44,046 nt of DNA, taken from positions 1 through 44,046 of the forward strand of contig JAUZRW010000114.1 in NCBI GenBank assembly GCA_030950085.1, given 5' to 3'. Positions 24,459-32,529 of this stretch are shown here, piece by piece. Each line of letters opens with the position of its first letter. Position 1 is the stretch's first letter. Below the pieces are notes generated by a model. That model saw only the letters and a program-made list of their open reading frames with translations, had not been told where the DNA came from and did no database searches. The position numbers were made by a program, and so were the translations under genes. Origin of the DNA: Anaerolineae bacterium. Lineage in GTDB: Bacteria > Chloroflexota > Anaerolineae > Aggregatilineales > Phototrophicaceae.

Positions 24459-25502
24459 TTGAAAATTCTAGTTGTTGACGATAATCGAGAAAATATCGAG
24501 CTTGTCCGCGATATTCTGGAAATGGCAGGGCATACCGTTAGCGAGGCGTTGGATGGTTCTAAGGCACTTGCCATGCTCCCGCAAGATAATCCTGCTCTTA
24601 TTTTGCTGGATATCAATATGCCGGGCATGGATGGCTTTGAAGTTTGCAAGCGATTGAAAGCTAATGAAGAAACCCGTAATATTCCCGTCATCATGCTGAC
24701 AGCGCAGTCTGATGTTGAAAGCCGTGTTGTGGGCTTATCGACGGGGGCTGATGACTACCTAGCGAAGCCCTTTAGCCCCCGCGAATTAGTTGCACGAGTT
24801 GAGCGCAGCCTACGGTCTAAAAGCCGTACTGACGACTTAATCTCCAAACAGGAACAATTGCGCCAGACATTCTCGCGTTTTGTTGCAGCACCAGTGGTTG
24901 AACAACTCCTCAAAAATCCTGACCAAGTTAAACTCGGCGGAAGTCTGCAGCAGATAACAGTAGTTTTTGCAGATTTACAAGGTTTTACGGCGCTATCTGA
25001 ACATACTGAACCAGAAGATTTATTACATCTACTCAATAGATATCACACCTTCATGGCGAAGATTCTTTTGCAATACGGCGGCACAATTGATAAATTTCTC
25101 GGTGATGGATTGATGGCATTATACAATACCCCCGTCAAGCAAGAAGACCATATTGCGCGTGCCGTGAAAACGGTTCTTCACATGCAGGATGAACTGTATT
25201 GGTTCTGGCAAGATTTACCAGAAAAACACCGCACCAAGATTAACTTTGGCATTCATACGGGTAAAGCGATTGTTGGCAATGTGGGGAGTGAAAACCTGAT
25301 GGATTTTACAGCCATAGGGGATACGGTGAATATAGCGGCTCGTTTGCAGGGTGTGGCGGATAATGGCGAAATTCTTGTCAGCTCGGCGGTATACGAAGCG
25401 ACAAAGGGCTTTGTTTTTGGACGGTCACGCGGCGAAATAACGGTAAAAGGTCGAAAAACTCTTGTCGATACTTATCAGATTTCTAACACTTACTTTGAAT
25501 AA
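24459..25502 (+). CDS. Receiver-adenylate cyclase (class III)
   Basis: A receiver (1-120, Asp51 in LLDINMP, Lys-Pro in AKPFS) is joined by a short helix to a class III cyclase domain (about 160-347). The catalytic set is complete: FADLQGFT and LGDGLMALYNTP for the metals, and TVNIAARLQ for the Asn/Arg pair. Lys (IDKFLGDG) and Thr (FTAIGD) at the substrate positions suggest ATP. It is a shorter version of the enzyme at 20308-21870, without the GAF domain; the shared FVA..VV..(8-10)..VKLGG linker shows their relationship. The start is a TTG 7 bases after the single-domain receiver gene. Confidence 0.87.
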   Translation: MKILVVDDNRENIELVRDILEMAGHTVSEALDGSKALAMLPQDNPALILLDINMPGMDGFEVCKRLKANEETRNIPVIMLTAQSDVESRVVGLSTGADDYLAKPFSPRELVARVERSLRSKSRTDDLISKQEQLRQTFSRFVAAPVVEQLLKNPDQVKLGGSLQQITVVFADLQGFTALSEHTEPEDLLHLLNRYHTFMAKILLQYGGTIDKFLGDGLMALYNTPVKQEDHIARAVKTVLHMQDELYWFWQDLPEKHRTKINFGIHTGKAIVGNVGSENLMDFTAIGDTVNIAARLQGVADNGEILVSSAVYEATKGFVFGRSRGEITVKGRKTLVDTYQISNTYFE

Positions 25503-25540
25503 TCTGCAATCATTTTATAGCTTATTGCTCCAAACTTCCC

Positions 25541-25569
25541 TTGACTCTATGCCATGTTTTTTATATACT
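25541..25569 (+). promoter_or_regulatory. tRNA-Glu promoter
   Basis: TTGACT (25541-25546), a 17-base spacer and TATACT (25564-25569) lie 19 bases before the first tRNA-Glu. This is a near-consensus housekeeping promoter. Confidence 0.8.
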
Positions 25570-25588
25570 TTCGAAGGTTAAATTTTGA

Positions 25589-25661
25589 GGTCCGTTCGTC
25601 TAGTGGCCTAGGATGCCACCCTTTCAAGGTGGAGACACGGGTTCGAACCCCGTACGGACTG
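25589..25661 (+). tRNA. tRNA-Glu (UUC), first copy
   Basis: The 73-base cloverleaf has a 7-bp acceptor stem (GGTCCGT/ACGGACT with a G1-U72 wobble), anticodon stem CCACC/GGTGG around CTTTCAA giving anticodon UUC, T-arm ACGGG/CCCGT with loop TTCGAAC, and discriminator G. CCA is not encoded. Confidence 0.95.
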
Positions 25662-25693
25662 CAATAACTTATTGACCCAACAACAACATTTCT

Positions 25694-25766
25694 GGTCCGT
25701 TCGTCTAGTGGCCTAGGATGCCACCCTTTCAAGGTGGAGACACGGGTTCAAACCCCGTACGGACTG
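25694..25766 (+). tRNA. tRNA-Glu (UUC), second copy
   Basis: It is identical to the first copy except for one T-loop base (TTCAAAC). It has the same UUC anticodon and G1-U72 pair. The upstream spacer of 32 bases lacks the repeat that is present in the following spacer. Confidence 0.95.
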
Positions 25767-25771
25767 CAATA

Positions 25772-25840
25772 ACTTGTTTAATAATCCTGTTTCACCGTAC
25801 AATTTTGTGTAGAGCGCGATGAAACCCCGAAAGGGGCTTT
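25772..25840 (-). repeat. Family A repeat, copy 6, inserted between tRNA-Glu genes
   Basis: Read on the minus strand it starts AAGCCCCTTTCGGGGTTTCAT and CGCGCTCTACACAAAATTG, then jumps to a short form of the right end (TTATTAAACAAG-like). It is about 20 bases shorter than full length. The spacer before it shows the same flanks without this insert. Confidence 0.85.
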
Positions 25841-25862
25841 TTGACCCAAGAACAACACTTTT

Positions 25863-25935
25863 GGTCCGTTCGTCTAGCGGTCTAGGACACCACCCTCTCA
25901 AGGTGGAGACACGGGTTCAAACCCCGTACGGACTG
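25863..25935 (+). tRNA. tRNA-Glu (CUC)
   Basis: It has the same body as the two preceding copies, but the anticodon loop reads CTCTCAA, giving anticodon CUC. The D-loop and one stem region differ by a few bases (GCGGTCTAGGACAC). Acceptor and T-arms are the same and CCA is not encoded. It clearly arose by duplication within the array. Confidence 0.95.
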
Positions 25936-25942
25936 CAACATG

Positions 25943-25975
25943 AAAACCCCTCACAATTGAGGGGCTTTTGTTTTG
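25943..25975 (+). terminator. Terminator of the tRNA-Glu array
   Basis: CCCCTC (25947-25952) pairs with GAGGGG (25959-25964) around ACAATT, then CTTTTGTTTTG follows. It lies 7 bases after the last tRNA, facing a convergent gene. Confidence 0.85.
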
Positions 25976-25987
25976 TAGGGCTAGGCT

Positions 25988-27157
25988 TCAATTTTCTGTC
26001 GTGAGATAGAGGATTTCTGCTTGTAGAGGACGCTGTTGTCGCACAATGTAAGTAATGATGTGTGGATTATCATTGCTATCAAGTGCAATTTCAACCAATG
26101 TCCCCAACAATGCTTGCTCGTCTTGCCCATTTAATATCTGCTGTTGTGACCATGTGCCATCTATTCCGCGAACAGCATACATCAGCTTAAGATTATCGCT
26201 GTACACGATATGCACTTGACCTTCCGAATCCATTGCAAGCGACGTGATTTTCCGCGCCGCACCGGGGTTCATTCCACTTTGAAGATTTTCAATAATCCCG
26301 ACATCTTCAATGTTCCATTCATTATCATTATTGCGCCACCCATAGCGAATCGTGCCGCTTCGACCTTCGCTAAGATAATATGCGATATGCGGATTGCTAT
26401 CAGCATCAAAGACAAGCGCGGCATAGCGTCCGACATCGCCATCACTATCAACAACTTCTTGCAACCATTCGCCATCTATGCCAAGACTACGTTCTGCATA
26501 AATTAAATCTTGTCCCTCACTATCCCAATAAGTGACACCCGCAGTGCCATCGTCTGCAACGGCAATGCTGGTTGCAAATTCATAAGGCTGTGCGCCCTGT
26601 GGAATATTTTCTACAGTATATGAACCATCATCCGAATAAGCATTGGTCGCGTATTCTGCGCCGTTTGAATTGGGATTGAATTGTACTGGGTCAATAGATG
26701 CTGTGTGCCAAAAACCGTTATTATCCACCGCAATTGAATTATCCCATCCATCATGACCGGCATCTTCAATGGTGTTGAGAACCCATTCACCATCGGCTAA
26801 TATGGCAACGACTTCATCACCTAATTCTTGGTCAAAACGCTCTGATTGATGGTCGTGATAGGCGATAAACGGCTGTCCTTCAGGACTGACTGCGACATCT
26901 AAGGGTCCATAAAAATAGCCTTGACTAACAGTGCTTGTTTCCCAGTTGCCAGATGCGTTAGTCACATAAAATACCCCACCCATCTGTTCCTCAGTGATAT
27001 ATGCCGCATGAACGATATCATTCGCATCAACAGCGAGGGCGGGCTTGATACCTTCGCCCAATATTTCGCGTGTCCATGTCAAATCTAGCTCATCTTGTGC
27101 CTGTAACGGGATAGATAAAATAAATAGTAACAGTAAGAAAATGCTTCGTTTTACCAT
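25988..27157 (-). CDS. Secreted beta-propeller-like protein
   Basis: A clear signal peptide (RSIFLLLLFILSIPLQAQ) precedes about 370 residues of repeating units. Each unit carries phrases such as AVDANDIVHAAYI, VSPEGQPFIAYHD, FDADSNPHIAYY, MDSEGQVHIVYSD and ALDSNDNPHIITY. The spacing of roughly 50-60 residues and the D-x-x-G/N-x-P/V-H-I-x-Y pattern suggest a six- to seven-bladed propeller, exported and soluble. Ligand and role are unknown. A strong AGGAGGG ribosome binding site lies upstream of the ATG. It is convergent with the tRNA-Glu array and follows the MFS gene by 98 bases on the same strand. Confidence 0.75.
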   Translation of the reverse strand: MVKRSIFLLLLFILSIPLQAQDELDLTWTREILGEGIKPALAVDANDIVHAAYITEEQMGGVFYVTNASGNWETSTVSQGYFYGPLDVAVSPEGQPFIAYHDHQSERFDQELGDEVVAILADGEWVLNTIEDAGHDGWDNSIAVDNNGFWHTASIDPVQFNPNSNGAEYATNAYSDDGSYTVENIPQGAQPYEFATSIAVADDGTAGVTYWDSEGQDLIYAERSLGIDGEWLQEVVDSDGDVGRYAALVFDADSNPHIAYYLSEGRSGTIRYGWRNNDNEWNIEDVGIIENLQSGMNPGAARKITSLAMDSEGQVHIVYSDNLKLMYAVRGIDGTWSQQQILNGQDEQALLGTLVEIALDSNDNPHIITYIVRQQRPLQAEILYLTTEN

Positions 27158-27254
27158 CTTACCCTCCTGTGATAGTTAAATGCTGCCTTTATTGTGCGCG
27201 TGATTTATTGCCTATCCATGACAGGGTGATATTGAAACATTGACTATTCTTCGC

Positions 27255-28544
27255 CTATTCTCCTTGGAGAGGCGCGACATGGATGGTTTCTACAAGTTCC
27301 TCTGATTGTTCAAGTTGTGGTACTGCCCAGAACCATATCAATGCTGGAATCAGACCGACTATCATCGTTCCCCAGATAATCCAATTGATACGCTCAATGC
27401 CTAAAATATCGAGCAATGCGCCATGTGCAAGTGTTGTAATCGCAAATGCCACATGAAAGCCAACCCAATCAATGGAGAACATACGCCCTAATTTGGCATT
27501 CGGCGCTGTTTTTTGGATAATGACATTGCTATACGTCCAACCAATAGACCCTCCCATTGTGCGAACTAGAATTGCGAGTGCAACAAACCATAGGCTCTTC
27601 GATAAAGCTAACATCGGGAAACTAATGATTATCATCAAAAAACCTACGCTGATGAGATGCCGCATATGCCGAATAGTGCCATTATTGACAATATTGGTCA
27701 AAACGGGACCAAGGATTGCCCCAATTCCTAGCGCACTCCATAAGATTGCCTGTGAAATTTCGCCGCGTGTCCCGATAACGAAGAGTTGCGTAGCAAATAC
27801 TGTCAATAAGGTATCGACTGTTCCCAGACTTTGCGCGAACTTCACGAATAGCGCGGCTGCCATTTGTGGTGTATGGCGAATGAAGCGTAACCCTTCTAAG
27901 AAAGATGTATTCTCTTCAGTATTCGGCTCTGTACCAAATTGTTTAGCCAGTTTGCGTCCTTGCTCTGGATTATAATCAATCCAGCCTATCATCAATGCGG
28001 CAACAGCGAAGGTAGCAGCATCGGTCATGAGGGCAGCACTCGCACCAAAGACGAAAGCAAATATTCCCCCGATAATTGCGCCGACTGCCAGCATCACCGA
28101 CCATGTAATGCTGAATAAAGTGTTGCTCTCAATAATATCATCAGCATGTACCAATGATGGAATGATTGCCGTTTGACCCGGCTCAAATAGGGCAGACAGT
28201 GTGAACTGTGCGATAGTCACAACATAAATCACCCACAAGGTATCGGGTGAATTTGATAACAAATAGAAGGGGACAATCAGCGCCCGTAGGATATTGCTCA
28301 TGAACAATAAATTTTTACGATTGAGACGGTCGAGCAATACTCCCGCGATGGGTGCGACAATCAATGGTGGGATAGCACGCAATAATAAGAAAATGCTAAT
28401 GGCAATGCCTGAGCCATCACTGTATTCATTGACCAAGCCCAACAGCACAATCGTATTGAACCAATCCCCCATTAGGCTAATAACTTGTGCGACCCACAAC
28501 TTGGTAAATTCTGGATTGCGGCGCAAGAGACGAATGTAATTCAT
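27255..28544 (-). CDS. MFS transporter
   Basis: The 429-residue integral membrane protein has about 12 hydrophobic segments. Its opening is typical of the EntS/MefA-like drug and siderophore exporter branch: LLRRNPEFTKLWVAQVISLMG. The cytoplasmic loop GVLLDRLNRKNLL is the MFS motif A (G-x-x-x-D-R-x-x-R-(K/R)). Later features are FEPGQTAIIPSLV and a central loop (GRKLAKQFGTEPNTEEN). It is likely a proton-driven exporter, but the substrate cannot be read from sequence. A family A repeat lies 35 bases upstream of its start. Confidence 0.85.
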   Translation of the reverse strand: MNYIRLLRRNPEFTKLWVAQVISLMGDWFNTIVLLGLVNEYSDGSGIAISIFLLLRAIPPLIVAPIAGVLLDRLNRKNLLFMSNILRALIVPFYLLSNSPDTLWVIYVVTIAQFTLSALFEPGQTAIIPSLVHADDIIESNTLFSITWSVMLAVGAIIGGIFAFVFGASAALMTDAATFAVAALMIGWIDYNPEQGRKLAKQFGTEPNTEENTSFLEGLRFIRHTPQMAAALFVKFAQSLGTVDTLLTVFATQLFVIGTRGEISQAILWSALGIGAILGPVLTNIVNNGTIRHMRHLISVGFLMIIISFPMLALSKSLWFVALAILVRTMGGSIGWTYSNVIIQKTAPNAKLGRMFSIDWVGFHVAFAITTLAHGALLDILGIERINWIIWGTMIVGLIPALIWFWAVPQLEQSEELVETIHVAPLQGE

Positions 28545-28578
28545 TAATGAGACCTATCTTTCAGTGGCTATAGAAATA

Positions 28579-28667
28579 CTTGTTTAACAAACTATGTGTG
28601 ATAATGCTCTCACATCTGTCTTATCTTGCAATTTTGTGTGAGACGCGATGAAACCCCGAAAGAGGTT
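28579..28667 (-). repeat. Family A repeat, copy 7
   Basis: This is a full-length copy on the minus strand. Its left palindrome is slightly altered (AAACCTCTTTCGGGGTTTCAT), followed by CGCGTCTCACACAAAATTGC and ending TTTGTTAAACAAG at 28579. It lies between the divergent MFS and crcB genes. Confidence 0.85.
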
Positions 28668-28828
28668 TGTGTCGCTACAATAATTTCAATAATCCCTATA
28701 TCATAACTGAGAGATACACCAAGCAACAATGTCCGCTATGGCAACTTTAATGAAGGCATCCGTTGACAACGAGGCAAGTGAGGATTACGATATGCGACGT
28801 TTTTGTTAAAGCGAAGGATAATTTGTGC

Positions 28829-29233
28829 ATGTCGTGGCAAGCCTTTTTTTATGTGGGGATTGGTGGTTTTTTTGGCGCAAACACGCGCTATTTTCTTTCT
28901 CTGGTAGTCACAGAGCGTTTTGCAAGTGTAACAGGCGTGGCGCTTCCATATGGCACAGCATTTGTCAATATCACAGGTTCGATGTTGCTGGCAATGTTGA
29001 CTTATTGGGTGGCACAACGTAGCGGATTTGTATCTGATACAGCAAAGTTGGTCGTTGGAACAGGTTTCTTCGGTGCATACACCACATTCTCAACCTACGC
29101 AAACGAGAGCATCAACCTCATTCGTGGTGATAATGTGCTGCTGGGATGGACTTATGTTATTGGCACAAATCTGTTGTGTTTATTAGGCGTTGTACTGGGA
29201 TTATGGTTTGCAAATCGATTATGGGCGGTATAA
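28829..29233 (+). CDS. crcB: Fluoride channel CrcB/FluC
   Basis: The 134-residue protein has four membrane segments and the Fluc signatures: GGFFGANTRYFLS, GTAFVNITGSMLLAML with the conserved Asn, and GFFGAYTTFSTYANE with the phenylalanine box. It would export fluoride as an antiparallel dimer. I start at the ATG at 28829, preceded by GAAGGA; a frame opening at 28763 adds residues foreign to the family. I see no fluoride riboswitch in the upstream space, which instead holds a GCTACAAT -10-like string at 28674-28681. The uppP gene follows after 9 bases. Confidence 0.9.
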   Translation: MSWQAFFYVGIGGFFGANTRYFLSLVVTERFASVTGVALPYGTAFVNITGSMLLAMLTYWVAQRSGFVSDTAKLVVGTGFFGAYTTFSTYANESINLIRGDNVLLGWTYVIGTNLLCLLGVVLGLWFANRLWAV

Positions 29234-29242
29234 AAATAGCTG

Positions 29243-30052
29243 ATGGCTGAGTGGTTATATGTTATTGTATTAGGCATTCTTGAAGGTATCACCGAGTTTT
29301 TGCCAATTTCGTCAACGGGGCATTTAATTGTCGCTACACAATTTTTGCCAATACGTGATTCGCTGACCGGTACGTTTGAAATCTTCATTCAATTGGGAGC
29401 AGTTCTGGCAGTTTTGGCACATTATCGCACCGAATTGTGGCATCAATTTAGAACCGTTCAATCTAACGATAATACACAACAACTATGGCTGGGTATTGTG
29501 ATTGCCTTCCTTCCTTCGGCAATGTTAGGTCTGCTATTTGAAGAATCGATTGCTGCATGGTTATTTCGCCCCACAGTAGTAGCAATTGCTTTGATTTCAG
29601 GCGGGCTGATGTTCATCGGAGTAGAACGCTATGTCACGGCAACACCGGATGACGAAAGTTCTGTCGATGATAGACCCTTAACCATGCAACAGGCGCTTAT
29701 CGTTGGTGTATGGCAGGTATTGGCACTTATTCCGGGTATGTCGCGCTCTGGTATGTCGATTATTGGTGGGATGATGGCTGGGGTTGACCGACAACGGGCG
29801 ACTCAATTCTCGTTTTATCTAGCCTTACCCACACTTGGCGCAGCAACCATATATACACTTCTGAGGAATATCAGTCATCTTAATAGCAGTAGTTTAGGGT
29901 TATTGTTTCTCGGTACATTGGTCTCTGGCATCGTCGCATGGGCTTCAATCGGCTGGTTGTTGCGTTATGTGGCTCGCAACAGTTTCATACCATTTGGCTA
30001 TTATCGGATTGTGATTGGCTTCGTTATCCTTATTCTGCACTTCATCCTTTGA
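29243..30052 (+). CDS. uppP: Undecaprenyl-diphosphatase UppP (BacA)
   Basis: The enzyme recycles undecaprenyl pyrophosphate, the lipid carrier of cell-wall synthesis. Both family motifs are intact: GILEGITEFLPISSTGHLI at the N-terminus (Glu-rich with the catalytic Ser-Thr-Gly-His) and PGMSRSGMSIIGGM near residue 170. About eight hydrophobic segments are present and 269 residues is a usual length. It sits 9 bases behind crcB and so is probably cotranscribed with the fluoride channel gene. A functional reason for that pairing is not obvious. Confidence 0.94.
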   Translation: MAEWLYVIVLGILEGITEFLPISSTGHLIVATQFLPIRDSLTGTFEIFIQLGAVLAVLAHYRTELWHQFRTVQSNDNTQQLWLGIVIAFLPSAMLGLLFEESIAAWLFRPTVVAIALISGGLMFIGVERYVTATPDDESSVDDRPLTMQQALIVGVWQVLALIPGMSRSGMSIIGGMMAGVDRQRATQFSFYLALPTLGAATIYTLLRNISHLNSSSLGLLFLGTLVSGIVAWASIGWLLRYVARNSFIPFGYYRIVIGFVILILHFIL

Positions 30053-30178
30053 TAATTCTTAAAGCAAGGTCTGGAAAGAAGTAGCAAAAGATGACCGACT
30101 AGCGGACACAGAGCTTCCTGTTTTATATCTTTGTGTTAAGCGTATTATAAAAACATAGCAAAGGTTACGCTGCCTTCA

Positions 30179-30207
30179 TTGAGTTTTGAAAAAAATCGCT
30201 CTATACT
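30179..30207 (+). promoter_or_regulatory. Promoter of the receiver-histidine kinase gene
   Basis: TTGAGT (30179-30184), a 17-base spacer and TATACT (30202-30207) lie 45 bases before the start codon. Confidence 0.6.
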
Positions 30208-30252
30208 AAACTCATGTGATGAGCAGCTATAGGTATAGTTTGAGGAAGCATA

Positions 30253-31341
30253 ATGACCAAAATTCTTGTGATTGAAGATGCAAAAGACCTGCGCGAAGAT
30301 GTGGTAGAAATGTTGAATCTTGAAGGGTATAATGCCTATGGTGCCGAGAATGGTCTTGTGGGTGTTGATGTGGCGCAACAAAATCGACCAGATTTAATTG
30401 TTTGCGATATTATGATGCCCAAACTAGATGGCTATGGTGTCCTAGAGAAACTGCGTGCGGACTCGGAAACTGCGACAATTCCCTTTATTTTCTTAACCGC
30501 AAGGGTAGAACGTGTCAGTGTTCGGCAGGGGATGGTCTTGGGGGCGGATGATTATTTAACAAAGCCATTCGCGGTGACAGAACTTCTGAATAGCATCCAA
30601 ACCCAATTAAAAAAACGGTCAGATTTGAACGAAGTTGCCAGCAAACGTATTGAAGATATTCGAGAGAATATTACAACAGCTTTACCGCACGAACTACGGA
30701 CTCCATTGAATACCATTATCGGCTTTTCTGATATTTTGCTATCCGAAGCACAACGTCTCAAACCCGACCAAGTTGCATCTTGGGCTGGACATATTAACAC
30801 AGCGGCGTTGCGGCTTTATCGCCTGATTGAGAATTATCTCTTTTATGCCAAATTTCAGGTGGCAACAGAGAACGAGATTCTGCTGCGTGCGAGTGAATCA
30901 TTTAGCGACCTTCACAATATTATCGAAGCAGAATCTTATCGCATAGCGGCTGAGGCAGAGCGCGAAGACGATTTGACCTTAAATATTGAGGCAGCGCCTG
31001 AATTGTATATTACACACCAAGATGCCACAAAAATCGTGACAGAGTTGGTAGATAATGCTTTTAAGTTCTCAGTGGCAGGACAGCCTGTCATCATAACCGG
31101 AACAACGTGTGCTGCTGGTTATGAACTGCGAATCGAAGATAAAGGACGTGGGATGACAGAGGAGCAAATCTCGGCGATTGGTGCTTTCATGCAGTTTGAA
31201 CGCTATCTCTATGAGCAACAAGGCTTGGGCTTAGGTTTAGCTATCGTGCAGGCTGTGGCAGAAGCACATGGCTATGATTTTGAGGCTAAAAGTGACCTAG
31301 AAAGTGGCTCTACCATGACTTTTCGGTTTAAGACAAGTTAA
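30253..31341 (+). CDS. Receiver-histidine kinase hybrid without a sensor domain
   Basis: A receiver (1-120; Asp52 in VCDIMMPKLDG, Lys in TKPFA) is followed by a HisKA helix pair with His146 in ALPHELRTPLN and an HATPase domain with ELVDNAFKFS (N-box), EDKGRGM and GLGLGLAIVQA. The order Rec-HisKA-HATPase, with no membrane or PAS/GAF sensor, means the kinase is probably controlled by phosphorylation or partner binding at its own receiver. The catalytic residues are present, so it should be active. No cognate regulator is adjacent. The downstream LysM lipoprotein gene has its own promoter. Confidence 0.88.
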   Translation: MTKILVIEDAKDLREDVVEMLNLEGYNAYGAENGLVGVDVAQQNRPDLIVCDIMMPKLDGYGVLEKLRADSETATIPFIFLTARVERVSVRQGMVLGADDYLTKPFAVTELLNSIQTQLKKRSDLNEVASKRIEDIRENITTALPHELRTPLNTIIGFSDILLSEAQRLKPDQVASWAGHINTAALRLYRLIENYLFYAKFQVATENEILLRASESFSDLHNIIEAESYRIAAEAEREDDLTLNIEAAPELYITHQDATKIVTELVDNAFKFSVAGQPVIITGTTCAAGYELRIEDKGRGMTEEQISAIGAFMQFERYLYEQQGLGLGLAIVQAVAEAHGYDFEAKSDLESGSTMTFRFKTS

Positions 31342-31357
31342 GAAGCCAAATTACTTT

Positions 31358-31386
31358 TTGCTGCTTTGCTTGTTATTGCGTATAAT
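31358..31386 (+). promoter_or_regulatory. Promoter of the LysM lipoprotein gene
   Basis: TTGCTG (31358-31363), a 17-base spacer and TATAAT (31381-31386) lie 58 bases before the start codon. GGAGG is present 10 bases before the ATG. Confidence 0.65.
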
Positions 31387-31443
31387 AGCGGATGAGTTTA
31401 TTCATCAATCGAGTATAGCTCATACTCGGAGGATTTTTACCTT

Positions 31444-32442
31444 ATGTTCAAATTGAAATCACGCTGGCAATTAGGTGCTGGTTTATTGTGTGTTGTCTTA
31501 GTCGCCACTGCTTGTTTCCAATCAGTGGGCGATGTGCCGCAAAGCACTGTTGTATCGCAGCGCAGTACCCCTATTCCACCCACACTTGTACCCACACTTG
31601 TACCCACAGAAGAAACAGAAGAAGTCTCGGCGCAAGTTGTTGACCAACCGATTGCAGAAGTGGATACGAGTACGCCCACACCGACATTAACGTCAACAGC
31701 AACGAATACATCTACGAGTACACCTACGGCAACCCTTGAAGCGACACAAGTTGCACAGTCTGGCGAAGGAGGCGATGGAGATAAGCCACCTGACCCATTC
31801 CAATTGACAGCGACTGAGTTAATTCGGACGGCGACAGAAGGGGTTAACCTTCAGAATACAGCAACAGCCGCAGCATTGGGAATCGTTGCTAATACGGCTA
31901 CACCCACTTTCCCCCCGACGATTGACCCACTATTTCTGAGCTTGACACCACAGCAGAACGTCCAGCCGACAACGGCTTTTGTGAGTGGGGCAGATTGTGT
32001 GCATGAGGTACGGGCAGGAGAAACAATGTACCGCTATTCACAAGCATATGGTTTGCCCGTAAGTACGATTGCTGCCGCCAACGGGATTGTGAATGGCAAT
32101 GTGATTATCATCGCCATTGGGCAGCGCATTGTTATTCCGGGTTGCGGTACAACAGGCTTCAGACCACCTGCAACATCGACACCTATTCCAACATCGACCC
32201 CATTTGGTTTTGGGACAGGTGGTTTTGCAACACAAGACCCCGGTACAGGTGGCGGTTTTGCAACTACTGTTCCTGTTACAACTAGCACATGTGGCGGACA
32301 GTATGTCGTGCAACAATATGAGACGCTGTTCCAGATTTCGTTAGCCTGTAATGTGCCAGTCCAGAGTATCGCCAATGCCAACGGTATCATAGATATTAAC
32401 CGCATTGAGATGGGAACAACACTGGTCATTCCGCCGGGATAG
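31444..32442 (+). CDS. LysM-domain lipoprotein
   Basis: A signal peptide ends with a lipobox-like VVLVATAC (Cys24). A long Pro/Thr/Ser-rich linker follows (about residues 40-180, with TPTPTLTSTATN-type runs). Two LysM domains come next: HEVRAGETMYRYSQAYGLPV at about 188-235, and YVVQQYETLFQISLACNVPV at about 285-331. They are separated by a second Gly/Thr/Pro linker. LysM binds peptidoglycan or related glycans, so the protein probably links the membrane with the wall. Each LysM is flanked by cysteines, which suggests disulfide bonding outside the cell. A terminator follows directly. Confidence 0.85.
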   Translation: MFKLKSRWQLGAGLLCVVLVATACFQSVGDVPQSTVVSQRSTPIPPTLVPTLVPTEETEEVSAQVVDQPIAEVDTSTPTPTLTSTATNTSTSTPTATLEATQVAQSGEGGDGDKPPDPFQLTATELIRTATEGVNLQNTATAAALGIVANTATPTFPPTIDPLFLSLTPQQNVQPTTAFVSGADCVHEVRAGETMYRYSQAYGLPVSTIAAANGIVNGNVIIIAIGQRIVIPGCGTTGFRPPATSTPIPTSTPFGFGTGGFATQDPGTGGGFATTVPVTTSTCGGQYVVQQYETLFQISLACNVPVQSIANANGIIDINRIEMGTTLVIPPG

Positions 32443-32473
32443 CACCATCAAAGCCATTAGAATAGTCACATCA

Positions 32474-32496
32474 GGCGGTCATTGTACCGCCTCTTT
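32474..32496 (+). terminator. Terminator of the LysM lipoprotein gene
   Basis: GGCGGT (32474-32479) pairs perfectly with ACCGCC (32486-32491) around CATTGT, followed by TCTTTC. It lies 31 bases after the stop codon. Confidence 0.6.
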
Positions 32497-32529
32497 CATT
32501 TGGGAAAGCAAGTGGGGAAAACAAGCATC

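Noticed and set aside
25589-25935. CRISPR-like array at 25.6-25.9 kb
   Set aside because: The three 73-base repeats are tRNA-Glu genes with cloverleaf structure and a promoter and terminator; no cas gene is present.
25547-26004. Several reading frames of about 60 codons across the tRNA-Glu array
   Set aside because: They are translations of the three tRNA genes and the inserted repeat, and look alike only because the tRNAs are duplicated.
28680-28828. Fluoride riboswitch before crcB
   Set aside because: I could not find the conserved fluoride aptamer segments in the upstream space.
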